Origin: Brachypodium distachyon
Lineage: Eukaryota; Streptophyta; Magnoliopsida; Poales; Poaceae
Assembly: GCF_000005505.3 (NCBI RefSeq)
Contig: NC_016131.3
Coordinates: 15,025,501-15,089,500, forward strand
Direction of reading: 5' to 3'
DNA: 64,000 nucleotides
Part shown: positions 1 through 13,600 of the stretch, one piece after another
Position numbering within the stretch: position 1 is the stretch's first letter
Layout of the letters: every line of letters starts with the position of its first letter
The notes under the pieces: generated by a model
Seen by the model: only the letters and a program-made list of their open reading frames with translations
The model's database searches: none
What the model was told of the DNA's origin: nothing
Translations under genes and position numbers: made by a program

Positions 1-881
1 ATCTTTCAGGCCCGTTTGGAACACATCTTCTTTTTTAGAAATTTCGTAGTACTTATCAAAGTTTTTTTTTTCTTTTTTAACGAATTTCGTGTCAGACTTA
101 TAAGACCATGTTCTCTGTCAAAAAAAAGAGAGAGTTAAAGGCCATGGTTTGGTAGCCGAGTCTCGCCTGGCAAAGCAACGAAAACTTGAATGTCTCTTTC
201 TAGTTCAGCACAACGTGGTGACTAACATAGGCCCGAGTTACAGCGACCTAAACCCTTACTCATTTGGCAAACTCTGACCCGATCATTACCAAAAACAAAC
301 AACACCGATGGTTATGGTTCCATGTGATTATACGTGTACACGCCCCCACGCCGTGCCGTGTCACGGACTGTGCAACGTCGACCGGGCAGGCATTGGCACC
401 TTCCAGAAACGTACGTGTCAACCTTCCTGGCCCACCGTTCAGCCCCTGGCTCTCCTCCCTCCCCACCAGAGATCAGACCCACAGTATCTGACACTACGGA
501 CCCACCGAATCCGGACCCCACTCGTCATGGACACCACCGTCGCTGTGCTCGATCCAACTCTCCTTCCCGTGCACGCAAGGCACCGGCGGAAAGCGACGGG
601 CGGAAAGCGTAGTACAGTACGTGAGCTTTAATAAAACCCGGGAGCACTCGCCGCCGCGCTAGCGCACCGCCGCCGCTTGATGCCCGCTGCCGGAGCGAGG
701 AGCCGAGACCTGGTAATCGAGAGGCTAGCTAGGGTTTGGGGGCGGGTTTAGGCTGGGGGACCTGCGGTTGGTGGCGCGGAAGAGGGGTTGGGGTGGGGGG
801 ATTTTGGATGGTCTCGGCGGCGGCGGAGAGGCGTTGGAGTAGTGCGTGCTCGTGCTCCGTCTTCTTCTTCTTCTTCTCCCC
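1..881. other. Upstream region of the RING ligase gene
   Basis: No gene is supported here. The first 250 bases are AT-rich with nothing recognised. From about 530 to 880 the sequence becomes GC-rich, with a short CTT-repeat tract just before the start codon of the next gene, typical of a grass 5' leader. Short open frames occur on both strands but none resembles a protein I know. Confidence 0.4.
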
Positions 882-3684
882 ATGGGAAGGTCGTTCAGGG
901 ACTCGCTCAAGCTGCTCGAGGCCGACATCCAGCACGCCAACTCGCTGTGAGCAACCTCCCCGCCTCTGCCCCCCTCCTCTTCTTCTTCTTCCTCCTCCTG
1001 CTCCCGGTTGATATACGAGGTGCTGCCGTTTGATTCTCGCCCATGCGTTTGTTTGAACTGGGTGCGATTTTACTTTCAACAGCTTGCTGTGTTGATCTAG
1101 GTCTGTAATCTGTATCCTCTCTAGCGGGACGCTGCTGCGGTGTCGGCGGCGCAAATGCGATAAATCCTCTGCGGTCTCAAATTCAGTTCAGTGGGCGTCG
1201 TCAGTGGAGCTTTTTTAGGACCGTTTGGCGTGCTCAGCAGGATATGCTTCCATCTTTGAGACTTGACACCTTGAGTGGGATTTCCCTCCTCCATGAATGC
1301 AGGCTTATTGTCGCTTGCTCCAATTTTGATCGTTGGCAACCTTGCGTAAATAGCGGTTCATCTTCTAGATGTATTTAGATTGGTCTCGGTGACTAGTAAG
1401 TTTGTTGACACGTGTCAATGAGGGAAGCTGGCGGCAGGAACTTGTTGGACACTACCATATAAGAGTGGCACTTTTGAGCTGTCATCATAAGTCCATCTTG
1501 GTGTGCCATGCAATTCTTCTCGAGTGACAATGTCATCATTGTCATCGTTTTCTGGGTATCACCATCGAAATTGTTGGCCATAATATGTGTTATACAGGCT
1601 GAGCTGATATTATTTGGCCAACTAGCTGGTCACCATGATCTTAGTTATGGTTCTTGCTTGTTTACCATCCTAGTTAGTAGTTATAATGGGCATCAGTGTG
1701 GTTCTGGATGCATTCACCATTCAGGGTCCCTCCAGTTTCAGAACCCTGTCAGGAAACAATAGTTAGTGTACTGTCTTACTGTAACTCATTGTAGGACTGC
1801 TTTTTATTCCTCTGGGGCTCCAACTGATTACAGAATTCAGAGAATATTGTTGCACTACCTTTAAACATAGTAGGATTATCCTCAGTTTGTGCTGTGTGGG
1901 CTGTGATTTTTGTTTACAGCATGTAGCGATATCTTATTTCTATAACCCTGGTAAAGTAATGACGGAATTGCGAATTGTACCTCAAGAATCCATTCCTTGT
2001 CTTTTTATGTGTAAAATGCAGTGCTTCTGAATTTCGAAGGGAATATGATGGTGCCTGTCTTCAGATGAGAATGTCATACTGTCCAGCTGCACACCTTTTC
2101 CTTTTTCTTGTGCAGTGGACTGACTGCAACCTTGCCGGTGCGCTTGGGCTGTTGAGGATTCTCATTTACAAGGTTGAAACCCTCTATTATCATAGCAAGA
2201 TTTCTTTCTGTTATTCCTTTTTGTTGAATTGGAGCTATGATTAACATTATTATAATCGGGAATCTGCAGGTTTATGCTGACGGAACAACTACCATGTCCA
2301 CTCATGAAAGGAAAGCAAGCATTAGGGAATTCTATGGTACTAATAGTATAATTGCTTTGTGCAGTTGTTTCAGACATTTATCTTCTTTAATAACTGGTTT
2401 GTTAATTAGTTCTTCATTTTTGGCAGCTGTCATATATCCTTCTCTTGGGCAATTACAAGAAGGAATCAATGAAGTGGAGGACAAGAAACAAAAGGCAATT
2501 TGTATAGAGAGGTATAGAAGACCGGACGAGGATCACAAAAGGGTGATCTCAGAGATTGATGATAATATAGAGGAAGAATGTGGCATATGTATGGAGATAA
2601 ATGGCAAAGTTGTCCTTCCGACTTGTAGCCATGCTATGTGCATTAAATGCTACCGTGACTGGTACATATATGCTCTCTTCTCTCTGCAGTACTTGTATTC
2701 TCTAGCAAAATTCAATATCAGCCAACATTGCCTTTTGTTCTTGTGACAATAAAGCACTTTTGTGTGATCAAGATGAAATGTTAGACCCTCAGTAATGGAA
2801 CACATGAGATTATACTTAACCACCATATGAAAATGCTTGGATTCTTATGTAAGCTGGTTTCTTGTCAACCTATAGTTTTATTACAGTCAAACTGAAAATA
2901 AACATCAGCATGTTCATCTGACTACCTACTGGGAAATGATTGGGTCCTTTTTTGTGCTGGCATGAACTCAAAGTTGCTATAATTTAACCTCATTTGAGAA
3001 AAGGCATAATGGTTTGATTAGATTATGTCATGACATCTACTTCCTTCTTGCATTTGGGTTAGATTTCTTTTCTCTGAATCTGAAGCAAAACTAATCCTTG
3101 AGGAATTCAAGTGTGAGATCATTTCTTACTGTTATGGAAAGTTTATCCTGGATTAGTAACACCTCCTTCACTGTATTAAGAGATTCAGCACTACGTTGAT
3201 AGTTGGTAGTAATCCTGATTTAAGGTTTTCTCTGATACTGCAACAGTGGTAGCTCGAGCAGTCATTTCTGTACCTGCTTAACCTGGTCATTGAGTGTGTG
3301 TTTTAGATGAAAGATACTTCTGTTTATTTGGTTCTGAACATGTCATTGCAGCCTGGCCACAAAGTTTGAGTCTTTTAGTGTTACAGTCTGTCAGTCAACT
3401 GTGTACATGTTCCGATGACCTCTAAGATTCTTCTATTTATATTTCTATTGTTCTAAGTGTGGCCTCACTGCAGGAGATCAAGATCCCAGTCCTGTCCATT
3501 CTGCCGCGATAGCCTCAAGAGAGTAAACTCTGCCGACCTCTGGATATACACAGATAACAGTGACATAGTCGACAAAGCGACAGTTCGAAGAGAGAACCTG
3601 AGGCGTCTCTTCATGTACATTGATAAGTTACCCACAGTAATCCCTGAATCTGTTTTCGAGGTATATGATTCCCACGTAAAGTGA
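882..3684 (+). CDS. AIRP2: AIRP2-like RING-type E3 ubiquitin ligase
   Basis: Five exons: 882-946, 2022-2172, 2270-2336, 2427-2661 and 3474-3684; 729 nt, 242 aa, all introns GT-AG. The N-terminal conserved block has LKLLEADIQHANSL and FLFLVQWTDC. A C3HC4 RING follows at residues 146-183: C146, C149, C161, H163, C166, C169, C180, C183. The length and the order of blocks match Arabidopsis AIRP2, a cytosolic RING E3 that acts positively in ABA and drought signalling; that role is family knowledge. The start is fixed by MGRSFRDSLK, the conserved N-terminus. The last intron (about 810 bp) splits the RING between the Trp codon after CYRD and the SCPFC part. No broken residues were seen. Ubiquitin ligase activity is a safe inference; the ABA role in this species is not shown. 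Confidence 0.9.
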
Positions 3685-4421
3685 CCTTGTGCTCGTATTC
3701 AGCGCCGCGCCAGTTGTTTGTCGGCTAGAGCGCTGTAGACATCTGTGGAGCCCCGGGTGCCCGGTGTGGGGAGCTGATGGAAGCTCACCATCAGCTCCCT
3801 AGCAGCTCTCTGGGGAGGCTCCGTAGGTAAGGTATATATGTAAATTGTCCTCGGGGTTGTATCACTGTGATGTTTTAGGGAATTCTGATGCCTTTGGTCT
3901 TGTAAGTAATGAATCATTCACTCTTGTCTTGGGTAATATTATCATGGTAGCATTTGCTTCTTCTGCTGTTCGCGACTCGACTGGAGCCGCCGTTTGTTGG
4001 AACAAACGGATTTCATGTGCATTTTGCAGGAATTTCTCCGGAAACGATTCGATTGCTCCAGGAACCTGAGAAAGTTTCTGCGGGTGAACCAAGCCGAGCA
4101 GATGCAGGTCAGTTTGACGGTGGGTCATTTCCTGAAGACCTGAATCTGCGGTGCTTAAGGGTGTGGTTTTGGTGTTTCCATGTGTGCTCTTGACGCTTCT
4201 ATTTCATGATGTGTGGAAGCAGCCGTGTGTGCAGCCGATTGAAGGCAGTCGCCGACCCAGGGTCGCTGGAGTGTCAGGTTTTACCTGATAGCCTGAAGTA
4301 CAGTATCCCGGATTAAGATGTCTCATCTGTTGCAGCACGCCCATCCTCCGATTAGTCATGATCGGAGCTGTCACAAAGTTCTTTCGACTAACCTCGTCGA
4401 GCGGGCAGAGTGTTCCTTGTA
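3685..4421. other. Downstream and intergenic sequence
   Basis: Probable 3' UTR of the RING gene followed by unremarkable sequence. No gene, RNA or complete transposon was recognised. Confidence 0.4.
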
Positions 4422-4491
4422 CTTCCTCCGTCCTAAATTAACCGACGTAAATTTGTATAAAAATCTATACAAATCATGTTAATCCGGGACG
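4422..4491. mobile_element. Truncated Stowaway-like MITE
   Basis: It starts with CTTCCTCCGTCC after a TA and contains an inner palindrome in which TTTGTATA pairs with TATACAAA. The right end keeps only the GGGACG part of the expected inverted repeat, so the element looks eroded. It belongs to the Stowaway (Tc1/mariner-type) style by its end sequence. Confidence 0.45.
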
Positions 4492-4861
4492 ATACAAATT
4501 TGCTATGTTCTTCTTACCTCGTCGCGAGGGCAGAGTCTCCCTTCTATTCGTTACGTTATTTTTGTACGTGGGGCGAAAGTGTTTCCGCTCAAGTACCGTA
4601 GATCCCGTTGTTATATGAACCTGGTTACGACGGCCCAAGCTGTCACCAAACTGCGTGAAGTTCAGCTTCCGTCGGTACTCGTGTTTTTTGCAGAGTTAAA
4701 CGTAGGTGAGAGGCTTCAAGACTGAACCCCGAGATCAAGCTGAATACGGTCTTCAGTCTTCTCTCGGTGCTGCGTTTGAACGTGCAACGGCTATATTACT
4801 ACGCCAAGCCCTCCAACCTAAGCGGCTCCAGTAACAACATAGCACTGTCCCTCTTCCTGAC

Positions 4862-6060
4862 CCTTGCGAGCAATACCCGAAACGTTTTCTAGCTTGTGCT
4901 GGCTGGAAACTTGGCACGATATGGGAGTAGCATTCTAGAAGATGCATAAAAAGGTATTTACTCATTCATTGGAAAATATTTACCTCGGGCCTAATTTGAA
5001 ATCTTCTACTCCTTAATTTGAAAGTTATCACCAGAAGACCATGATGAAGGTTTTGGAGTAGGTTTTAAATTGCACTTGATGATCCAGCTATATTGACATA
5101 TAGAACGCTCGTAATAAATGATAGCCCAATTATGCGCGATGACATGCCTTTTTACCAATGAAATTTCTTAGGCGGCCAAAGGACAAATACGTAAATGATA
5201 TTCAACAAATTAGTGATATTTGGACATGCCTATTTTGTCTTGAGATTCGTGCAATAACCAAACCTTATCATATAATCATTTATCGTCCCTTCTTCTTCCG
5301 CCGCCGCCCCTCTCCTTGTCACCGTTCAAATTTGTGCAACAACAAAACTTTATTATAACCATTTCTTGCCCCATCTATCTTCTCCTCACTCCAGCGAGCA
5401 ATACAAAACCTTTTCTCCCTCGTGCTAGATGGAAAATTAGCACAATACAAGAGTAACATTCTAGATGGCAAAATGCATCTACTCATATTTTTTTACTTGC
5501 TGGTAATTAATTGGAAAATTGATATATTTACCGGGTCAAACTCCAAAATCTTCTACTCATTGATTTGGAAGTTACTACCAAAGATATCACGAAGAAGATT
5601 TTGGAGGTAGAGTTTAATTACGTTCAATAAATGGCATATATTTATATATGAAACGCTCATAATAAATGATAATCAATTATATTCTAATGTTCTGCCATTT
5701 TTTATTGATGAAATTTCTTAGACGGGCCAGGGGCAAAATCGTAAATGATATTCGATGAATTAGTATCTCCTTCCTTTTTTGACCGATGAAATTTCCCAGG
5801 CAGTATAGGGGCAAATTCGTAAATGATATTCAAGAGAGGATGTCTTGATTTTTTGGCAGTGGATTTCCTTGGCAACATAGGGGCAAGTTTGTAAATGATA
5901 TTCAACAAATTGGTAATATTTGGACACGCGGATTTTGTCTCGATATTCATGTGATTGCTACCCTTGGTATCTAACCATTTTGAGTTCCTACTCATCACCA
6001 TTGAGATTTGTGCAATAGCCAAACCCTATTATATTATCCTTTATCGTCCACTCTTCTTCT
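4862..6060. repeat. Degenerate direct-repeat cluster
   Basis: A block at about 4,870-5,345 (from CTAGCTTGTGCTGG to the CGTCCCTTCTTCTTC stretch) recurs, diverged, at about 5,400-6,060. Inside is a smaller unit: an ATGAAATTTC-like start, a GGGGCAAAT-like core and GTAAATGATATTC. It occurs at 5158, 5708, 5786 and 5859, the last three spaced about 73-78 bp apart. The sequence between units is AT-rich. No coding frame survives through it. It may be the remains of an unknown transposon that was partly amplified in tandem. Confidence 0.55.
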
Positions 6061-7627
6061 GCCATCACTCGCCACTATAAACTCCTTAGTCAACCCCACA
6101 TTTACACATAAGTTTTTCCTTGTGGCAATGATTCCTCACCGTGACCACCATGTTTGAGCAATGTTCTTTTACTAGCTGTATAAACACAAGTCAAAACTAT
6201 AACCAACATTTTAGAGCGTTGGCTGCACACATAATTATGTGCCATATATTTTGAAAAGGAGGGAGTATGTTGTTGTGTGGAGAGTGAGGGTGAAGCAAAG
6301 AGAGATGTTGACACAAGAATGACGATGGAATACAAACAATCACGGAGAGACACTGTGGGAGGACACCCACATGCCTCTTCTGATCTCAATACAAGAATTT
6401 CAAAGAAAACGGTTCAACCTGACAACAACACACACTCTCAGGCCCCGCTTGGATGGGGAAACTGGCCCAAATCCAGGTGTAACTTACAAGCATGGAAAAA
6501 ATATTACATCCGACCGGTAATGGACCGCTTGGGCGAATGTTTTTGGGCTCGCCAAAACGGATGTTTGACCAATTACACCCGTAAGAAAAGCATGCATGCC
6601 GAACTCCCGTTTATAACCCGGCAAATGTTGAGCTCTTCTCCTCTTGGGGGTGAGGATGAGCGGAGCCGGTGATATTCCTGGAGGCACCTTCCTCACCAAC
6701 GTTGGGACCCCTCCCTTCGCCCCCCCCCCCCCACCGCTTCCGCCATGCATCCCGTGTTGTCGTACAACTCGTACTCCGACATCACCGAGCATCCTGCCGC
6801 TCGGATGCCTAGATCTAGATCCGTGCCGGTGTTCGGGCCCGGTGGAATTTAATCCAGATATAGCCGGCCGGTGACCGCGGAGCACCGCAAGTTGTTCCCA
6901 GTCACCGAATCTGCTATCCACACGCCCACCTCCGCCGCTGCCCCCGACATGAAGCGCCTTTCCACAATCTCCGACAAGTCGGTGGCGGCGGAGGGCGAGA
7001 CGACAACCTCGCCGCTGACGTGAATAACACAACATCTTCATTTTCTTCTTCTTCCTCGAATCGTGTTGGCACATATGTGTCAAATCCTGTTGATTTGATC
7101 CGATTTCTTTCACCGGTGGCGCCGTGCACTTGTAAGTACTCCTATCTACCCCTACTCCGATGCATCCTACGTTCCTTCTCCTCTCCTACGAGACCACATC
7201 AACACAATGCATCCACGTTTGGTTCCATTTCAAATCAAACGGAGAAGCCTTTTTCTGCGAGTGTTTTGGCCCCGATCGATCGATCTCCATTTCCCTCCCA
7301 AAACAACACCCTGGCTTCTCGTACAGGGTCACTCCTTCGTCACGAACTCTCAAAGTCTCAGTCCTCGTAATATAAACACCACGCCTCCTTCCCCATCTCC
7401 TCCTTCCTCCATCCGAAATTCCCAAGCGAACCCGGTGGAATTCCTTCTCAGTTCTCGCCCCCCACAGCAGCAGCGCAAACCCCAAGCCCCTCGCAGCGGA
7501 GCCCCCCGAATCCCCCGGCCGCCTATCCGGCCGGAACCCTAGGAGATTCGCCCTGATCCGCCCCGGCAGGCACCGGCGGCCCCGGGGCCCTCCTCCGCGC
7601 CGCTAACCCTAGGGATTCGGCGGCGGT
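6061..7627. other. Intergenic region and PTM-like leader
   Basis: A GGAGGGAGTA end near 6,260 looks like one terminus of a Stowaway element. From about 6,437 a GC-rich tract starts with GGCCCCGCTTGGATGGGG, which resembles a class II transposon terminus, but no matching inverted end was found. A proline-coding C run lies at 6,720-6,732. The last 250 bases before 7,628 are C-rich and probably the 5' leader of the next gene. Confidence 0.35.
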
Positions 7628-10600
7628 ATGGAGGAGCTGGTGGGGAGGGCGGTGAGGAAGGCGTTCCCGGGGTTCGGGGTGTTCGGTGGCGTGGTGGAGT
7701 CGTACGACGCGGAGGCCGGCTACTTCCGCGTGCTGTACGAGGATGGGGACTCCGAAGAGGTCGATGGGGCCGAGATGGCCGCCATCCTCGTCGGCGCGCC
7801 CATGCCGGCGCAGCCGGTGACCCCCGGGGGTTCCGCTGGGAAGCGGCCGAAGAAGCGGCGGCGTGGGGATGAGGAGTCGTCGTCCCCGCAAGGGGATGTT
7901 TCGGCCGCGGCGGATGGGTCCGACTGCGTGACGCCTGCGGAGGGGAGATTGGGTGGGGGAAATGGGGAGGTGGGGGCGGAGAAGAAGCGGAGGGTGGACG
8001 CTGGGCTGGAATCTTCTAGGCCTGTTCGCCGGAGCGCGAGGCAGGCTAAGGCGGCGGCCCTGGCGGCTGAGATGGAGGCGGTCGCTGCTGTTGTCGCGGC
8101 TGCTGAGGCTGCTGAGACTGCGGCTGCGGCTGGTGGTCCTGTGGCTGCGGTTCCCGTTGCTGCTACGCCGCAGCAGTCTGGGAGGAAACGCCAGCGTGGA
8201 AATGGGAGCAGTCGGTATCGCTCTGTTGCCAAGGATTTAGAGGACGCGGCGCTGGATAAACTGCCGCCAAAGCCAGAGCTGCCGCCGTCATCGCAGGGGT
8301 TGGATTTGGCAGGCCTCCCTGTTCTGGATGTCTTCCAAGTCTACTCCTGCTTGAGATCATTTAGCAGGCAGCTATTCCTCAGCCCGTTTGCGCTAGACGC
8401 ATTTGTGGCTGCACTGCGGTGTACCCACGTGGACCCTTTGATTGACTGGGTGCATTTTGCTCTGCTCCGGTCTCTGAGGAGTCATTTGGAAGATCTGGCC
8501 GATGAAGGGGACCCTTCAGCAGTACACTGTATCAGGTAAGAGTCTTTCATTGTTTGGTTGTAATATACGCTTACAGGGTTTTAGATTTCTAAAGACTTGT
8601 CTTTTAATTTTCTGCTGTTAAACTGTATAGGAATCTTAACTGGGAACTTTTAGACCTAGCAACTTGGCCAATATATCTTGCTGAGTACATACTAACTCGG
8701 GGTTCAGAACTGAGGTATGGTATGAAGCTTACAGATCTAAAGCTGTTGAACACAGAGTACTACAGGCAACCAGCAACAGTAAAACTCGAGCTGCTGCGTA
8801 CACTCTGTGATGATGTGTTGGAGATTGAGGCTGTGCGTTCTGAACTTGGTTTAAGGGAGTTGGATGGAAATGATGAGGGCTATAAAAGCACTAGAGTGAG
8901 AAGGAAAAGGAGAGGTTCTTCTGTCAAGAGCTTAGCAGATTCTTCTCTGCCTCCGGAAGGCTCTGACGATACGGATGATGGTAACAGTGACGAGTGTTAT
9001 CTGTGTGGTATGGATGGTAACCTGTTATGCTGTGATGGCTGTCCTGCTGCTTTTCATTCAAAATGTGTGGGGGTGGTGGAGGATCTATTGCCTGAAGGAG
9101 AGTGGTATTGTCCTGAGTGTTTGATGCAGAGGAATAATGGGTCCAGAAATATGGCAAAGCTTGGTAGAGGAGCAGAGGTCCTGGGAATCGATCCACATGG
9201 ACGACTATACTTTGGTGCCTGCAGCTATGTTTTGGTGTAAGTCAACATAGACTTCATCCTTTGGTGTTATACTTATAATTATATACATAGCTTTCTGAGA
9301 GTTCCTTAGCTCTGCTGTGATTTGTTTATGCTTCCTAACGCCTATTCAAAATATTTTATTATTTTGCGCAGGAGTATGCTTGAATGCCATTTTGTATGAT
9401 TGAACCATGACATTACTATCAATCCATTGTTAGATTCTTTTGTTGCTTTTCCACATAGGGTTTGTGTCATGCATGCACTCACTGTACATCTAGTTCTCAG
9501 TACCTTGCACCACAGCTACTTAAAATTCTGCTATTTATTTCTCCACATAAATATTTACACAGTTTCATTTATTGGCCACAGATTTCAATGTGTCCTTGTG
9601 ACGGTGAGTTCTGATCTGCTTGATGAACATCCTTTGTAGACTTGTAGTTCTTGCAGTTTGTCAACTGTGTTTTGGGCTCTCATTCGTTTTTCCTCTTCTT
9701 TTTTTTTTAAAAAGGAATAGCGAGTTCACCATTCTTTGGAAAAAACAACAGAATACCTGCAATACTCTGGTTTGGCAAGTTTGGGCTCGTACCATTTTGT
9801 AGGCTCGTTGATCAAGGATTGGCTGAAACTTGAAATATTTATATTGCAGAAATGTGATACAATCTGTTTACCTTGGAAAACTGATTTATATTGCAGATAT
9901 GTGATACAATTTGTTTACCTTGAGTACTACAGTTGAATGGTTGCTTCATGCATTAATAAATAAGTCATCTTATGAAATTGCAGGGTTGATTCATGTGATG
10001 TGGACTCTCCTTGTCATTATTATGGTCAGATCGATCTTCATTCGCTTGTTACAGTGTTAACTTCATGTCACCGTTCGTACAATTCAATTGTAAATGTGAT
10101 CTCTTTGTTTCTGAGCATTGCCATTGAAGCATCTAATTGTAACGGTCGGTATAAGAATAGCAAGGAATGTAGTACCTCTGACCATGAGAAAGACTGCAGG
10201 GAATCATCACTGAAGCAACCTAGTGAAAGTGAACAGTATAAGATAGAGAAGGATGGCTCCTCTGAACAATTGGATGCCGGAAAAGTTTGTACCTCAAAGT
10301 CAGATCAGGATGCCTCAAACGGGAAATACATCCTGACATCTGCAACTGTTTCTCAAAATGGCAGTGAAACTATAGTTGGGAAGTTGAATCAAACATCTCA
10401 AAGTAACATATCTAGTGCCAACAAGGATAGATGCCATTCTCAGCTAGATGATGTTTGCTTACATGTTAATGGTTTGCCTGCTGAGAATCAGAACGGTCCA
10501 TCACCTAAAAAAGAAGCAAGTGATTGTTCTCTCCATTCTGACCCCACTAGGTATATAAACTATTATAGTTTCGGTCAAATCGCAGCATCAGCTGCTCGAG

Positions 10601-13600
10601 AGTTGAAGCACAAGCTGTCTGAAAATGAAGAAGGAAAGAAGCATGGTCAGGATGCAGTTTCTTTTCGACTAAAAACAATATGTAAAAAATATGTTAATGT
10701 TTTTGCACTGACTGATCAAAAGTTATCCGTAGAGCTTCTAAAAGAAAAATGTGGCTGGTGTAACTCCTGCCAAATCAGTAGTGGTACTGATTGCATTTTC
10801 AGAGTCGTTGATGGTCTGAAGCCATGTAATCTTGGTCTTTTGTCAGAAAAGAATAAGGAAAGTCATATCGTACTTGCTATGCATAACATTTTGTCGATTG
10901 AAGAGCGTCTGAATGGTTTACTGTCTGGTCCATGGCAAAACCCACAATATAGTATTTATTGGCGGAAAGCAGTTCTTAGAGCATCAGATCTATCGTCATT
11001 GAAGCAGCCCCTTCTCATGGTATAACTTTTCTAATGTTTTGTCCTTACTAAAGGATATTTTTAACTTGCATGGACTGAATTCTTACATGCTTATCTGCTC
11101 TCATACTCTGCAGTTAGAGTCCAGTCTGCGACGTGTTGCCTTCTTTGGGGATTGGCAAAAACCAGCAGACTCTGTTGAAGTTGTTGGGTCTGCAGCTCAT
11201 ATCTTGGTACGGTCATCTAATAAATCTAAGAGTTATGCAAGTGCTAGAAAGCCGGGGAGGAAGCCATCTATTGATGAGCTCAAAGTTGACTCCCCTGATG
11301 TTGGTGTTTATTGGTGGAGGGGTGGAACATTATCTCGTCAAGTGTTTCATTGGAAGAGGTTACCTCAGTCGTTAGCCTCCAGAGCTGCTCGGCAAGGTTG
11401 TTTCTCCAATCTTCTGTCACGTAACAGCCGTGCCATTCTCATATTTGTATTAAACCTTTGTAATCTTGTGTTGTATCTCAGCGGGACGCAAGAAAATTTC
11501 CACCATAGTGTATCCAGAAGGTTCGCAATTTGCCAGGAGGTTAAAGTACATCGCTTGGCGAGCTGCCGTTGAAATGGCACAGAATGTGTCTCAGCTCATT
11601 TTACAGGTAATATATTCTCTTTGTTTTGGAAAGCAATCAAATATAATTAGATCCCTAAGTTCTTCTGTATGTACCTTCAGATTAAAGAGCTTGAATTGAA
11701 TATCAAGTGGAATGAGATATTGAGCACTCTCTCTTCTGCCCTTGCAACGAAGGAAAGCCAGAGGATAGCAAGGCTTTTTAAGAAAGTTATAATTCGGAGA
11801 AAACGTATAGAAGCAACAAATGCAGAATATCTACTTGATTTTGGAAAGAGGGAGAATATTCCTCCTGTTGTTGTTAAACATGGAATAAAACTTGAGGAGC
11901 CCTCGAGCGAGAGGAACAGATACTGGTTGAGCGAGGGTCATGTCCCTCTTAGTCTTTTGAAGGCATATGAAGCCAAAGCAATAACTCGCTTACTGAAAAA
12001 GAAAGATACCGATGATTTTGCTAGGAAGACGAGCGACTTCAGACCGAAAAAGCCAAAAACATCAGTGTTTGATGACCTCCTAGAGAAAGCAAAAAAGCTA
12101 CCCAGCAGGCTCTGTTGTCAGTGTTACAAAAATGTAATTGCCAGGTATGTTTACAAAGCCATTTACTTTTTTATTCATGTAAAGTACTTATAAGAAAGGG
12201 GAAAAAGCGTGTTTAATTGCATGCAGAGCCGTGCTTACACGCGAAGCGCTAGCAAAATACTCTTGGCAAAATGCCTCGCTTCTGCCATATTGGCAGTACT
12301 CTTTGTCTCTATCCACTTTGGTATAATGTATCGTGGATTTTTTTTCCCACGGTTCTTGTTCTCTGTACCACTATTGCCAATCTAACTGATGCGAACCAAC
12401 CCGCTTTTATCTGACTTTTCCCTCCGATATTGAGAACCACTATTCTCAATGTTGCCAATATTTTTCTGTGTTGGTGAATGATGTTTCTGCATGTTATCTG
12501 ACTTTTCCCTCTCTTTTTCAAACAGTGACGCTGTGAACTGCCAATATTGTGAAGGTACGTACAGTTTATAGTCATTTTTCTTCTTGCATACGCATAATGC
12601 ATCAATATGCGTTAAATTCTTATGTTTATTTATGTATGGGATATGCATCTTATTTGCTAAAAATCATCAATGCTAGGATTTAATATTTTCAGAGATCAAT
12701 CATTAACTACTATGTTGTGCTTTTTACTTGGAAGTTTGAATATTGATGCTTGAAGTTATACTATATTGGGACTCAGTTGTGATGTTCTCTCATTCTATGC
12801 AGCACTTTTTCATAGAAAGCATTTCAAGGTTCCTAGAGGTGCTGTTGATGCTTTTTACGTCTGCAACAAGTGCCTAGCTGAAAAGGTCTCGCCAGTGAAG
12901 TCTCCACAGAAAAAGGCTGCATCAACGAAGAGCTCTCCAAAAAAGAAGCAAAAGAAGCAACCACGAAAGATTTTGAGAAGAGGAAATCAGATAGTTATCA
13001 ACCTCAAGAAGAAAGCTGGCCAGAAGAAGGGCAAGCGTGGCCGTCCTAGAAAGAATCCATTGAGTGTGTCGAAGAATGAATCGCTAAAGATGCCTGAGAG
13101 TCAACCATCAAGTGAGCCCAAGAATGAGCCGGTGAAACGCATATCAAAACGATTATATGACAAGTACATGAAAGGTAACTCAAGTGTATCTGAGCATAAA
13201 GCAAGCTGCCGTAAGAGGAAGAGGACTGCTTTGCATTATTCGTACTGGTTAGATGGCCTTCGATGGGCACAAAACACAGATGATGAACAGGCAAGAAATT
13301 TCATGAAAGAAAGAATTGTGTTTCCATCTGAAGATGTTGAACTTTCTGAATTCAGTCCAGTATGCTGCCTGTGTAAGAAATGCTACAGTGGGGATGCCAT
13401 TTATATTGCTTGTGAGAATTGTGAAGGTAAGATAGGTTTACTTTCATGGTATATTTCAAAGAAATAGGTTTTACTTCCATGGTATATATCTGTGAGTTTC
13501 AGAACAAACTGATATCGGCTCACTTTCCCCCCTAAGGACAGTTGACCCCTCTTAATTTCTTCTTGGTCCTCTCATCCTCTGGAAACTGCAACTACAGTTT

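Noticed and set aside
6484..7113. 209-codon minus-strand frame
   Set aside because: Gly/Arg-rich with no recognisable domain; it crosses a C homopolymer and a putative transposon end.
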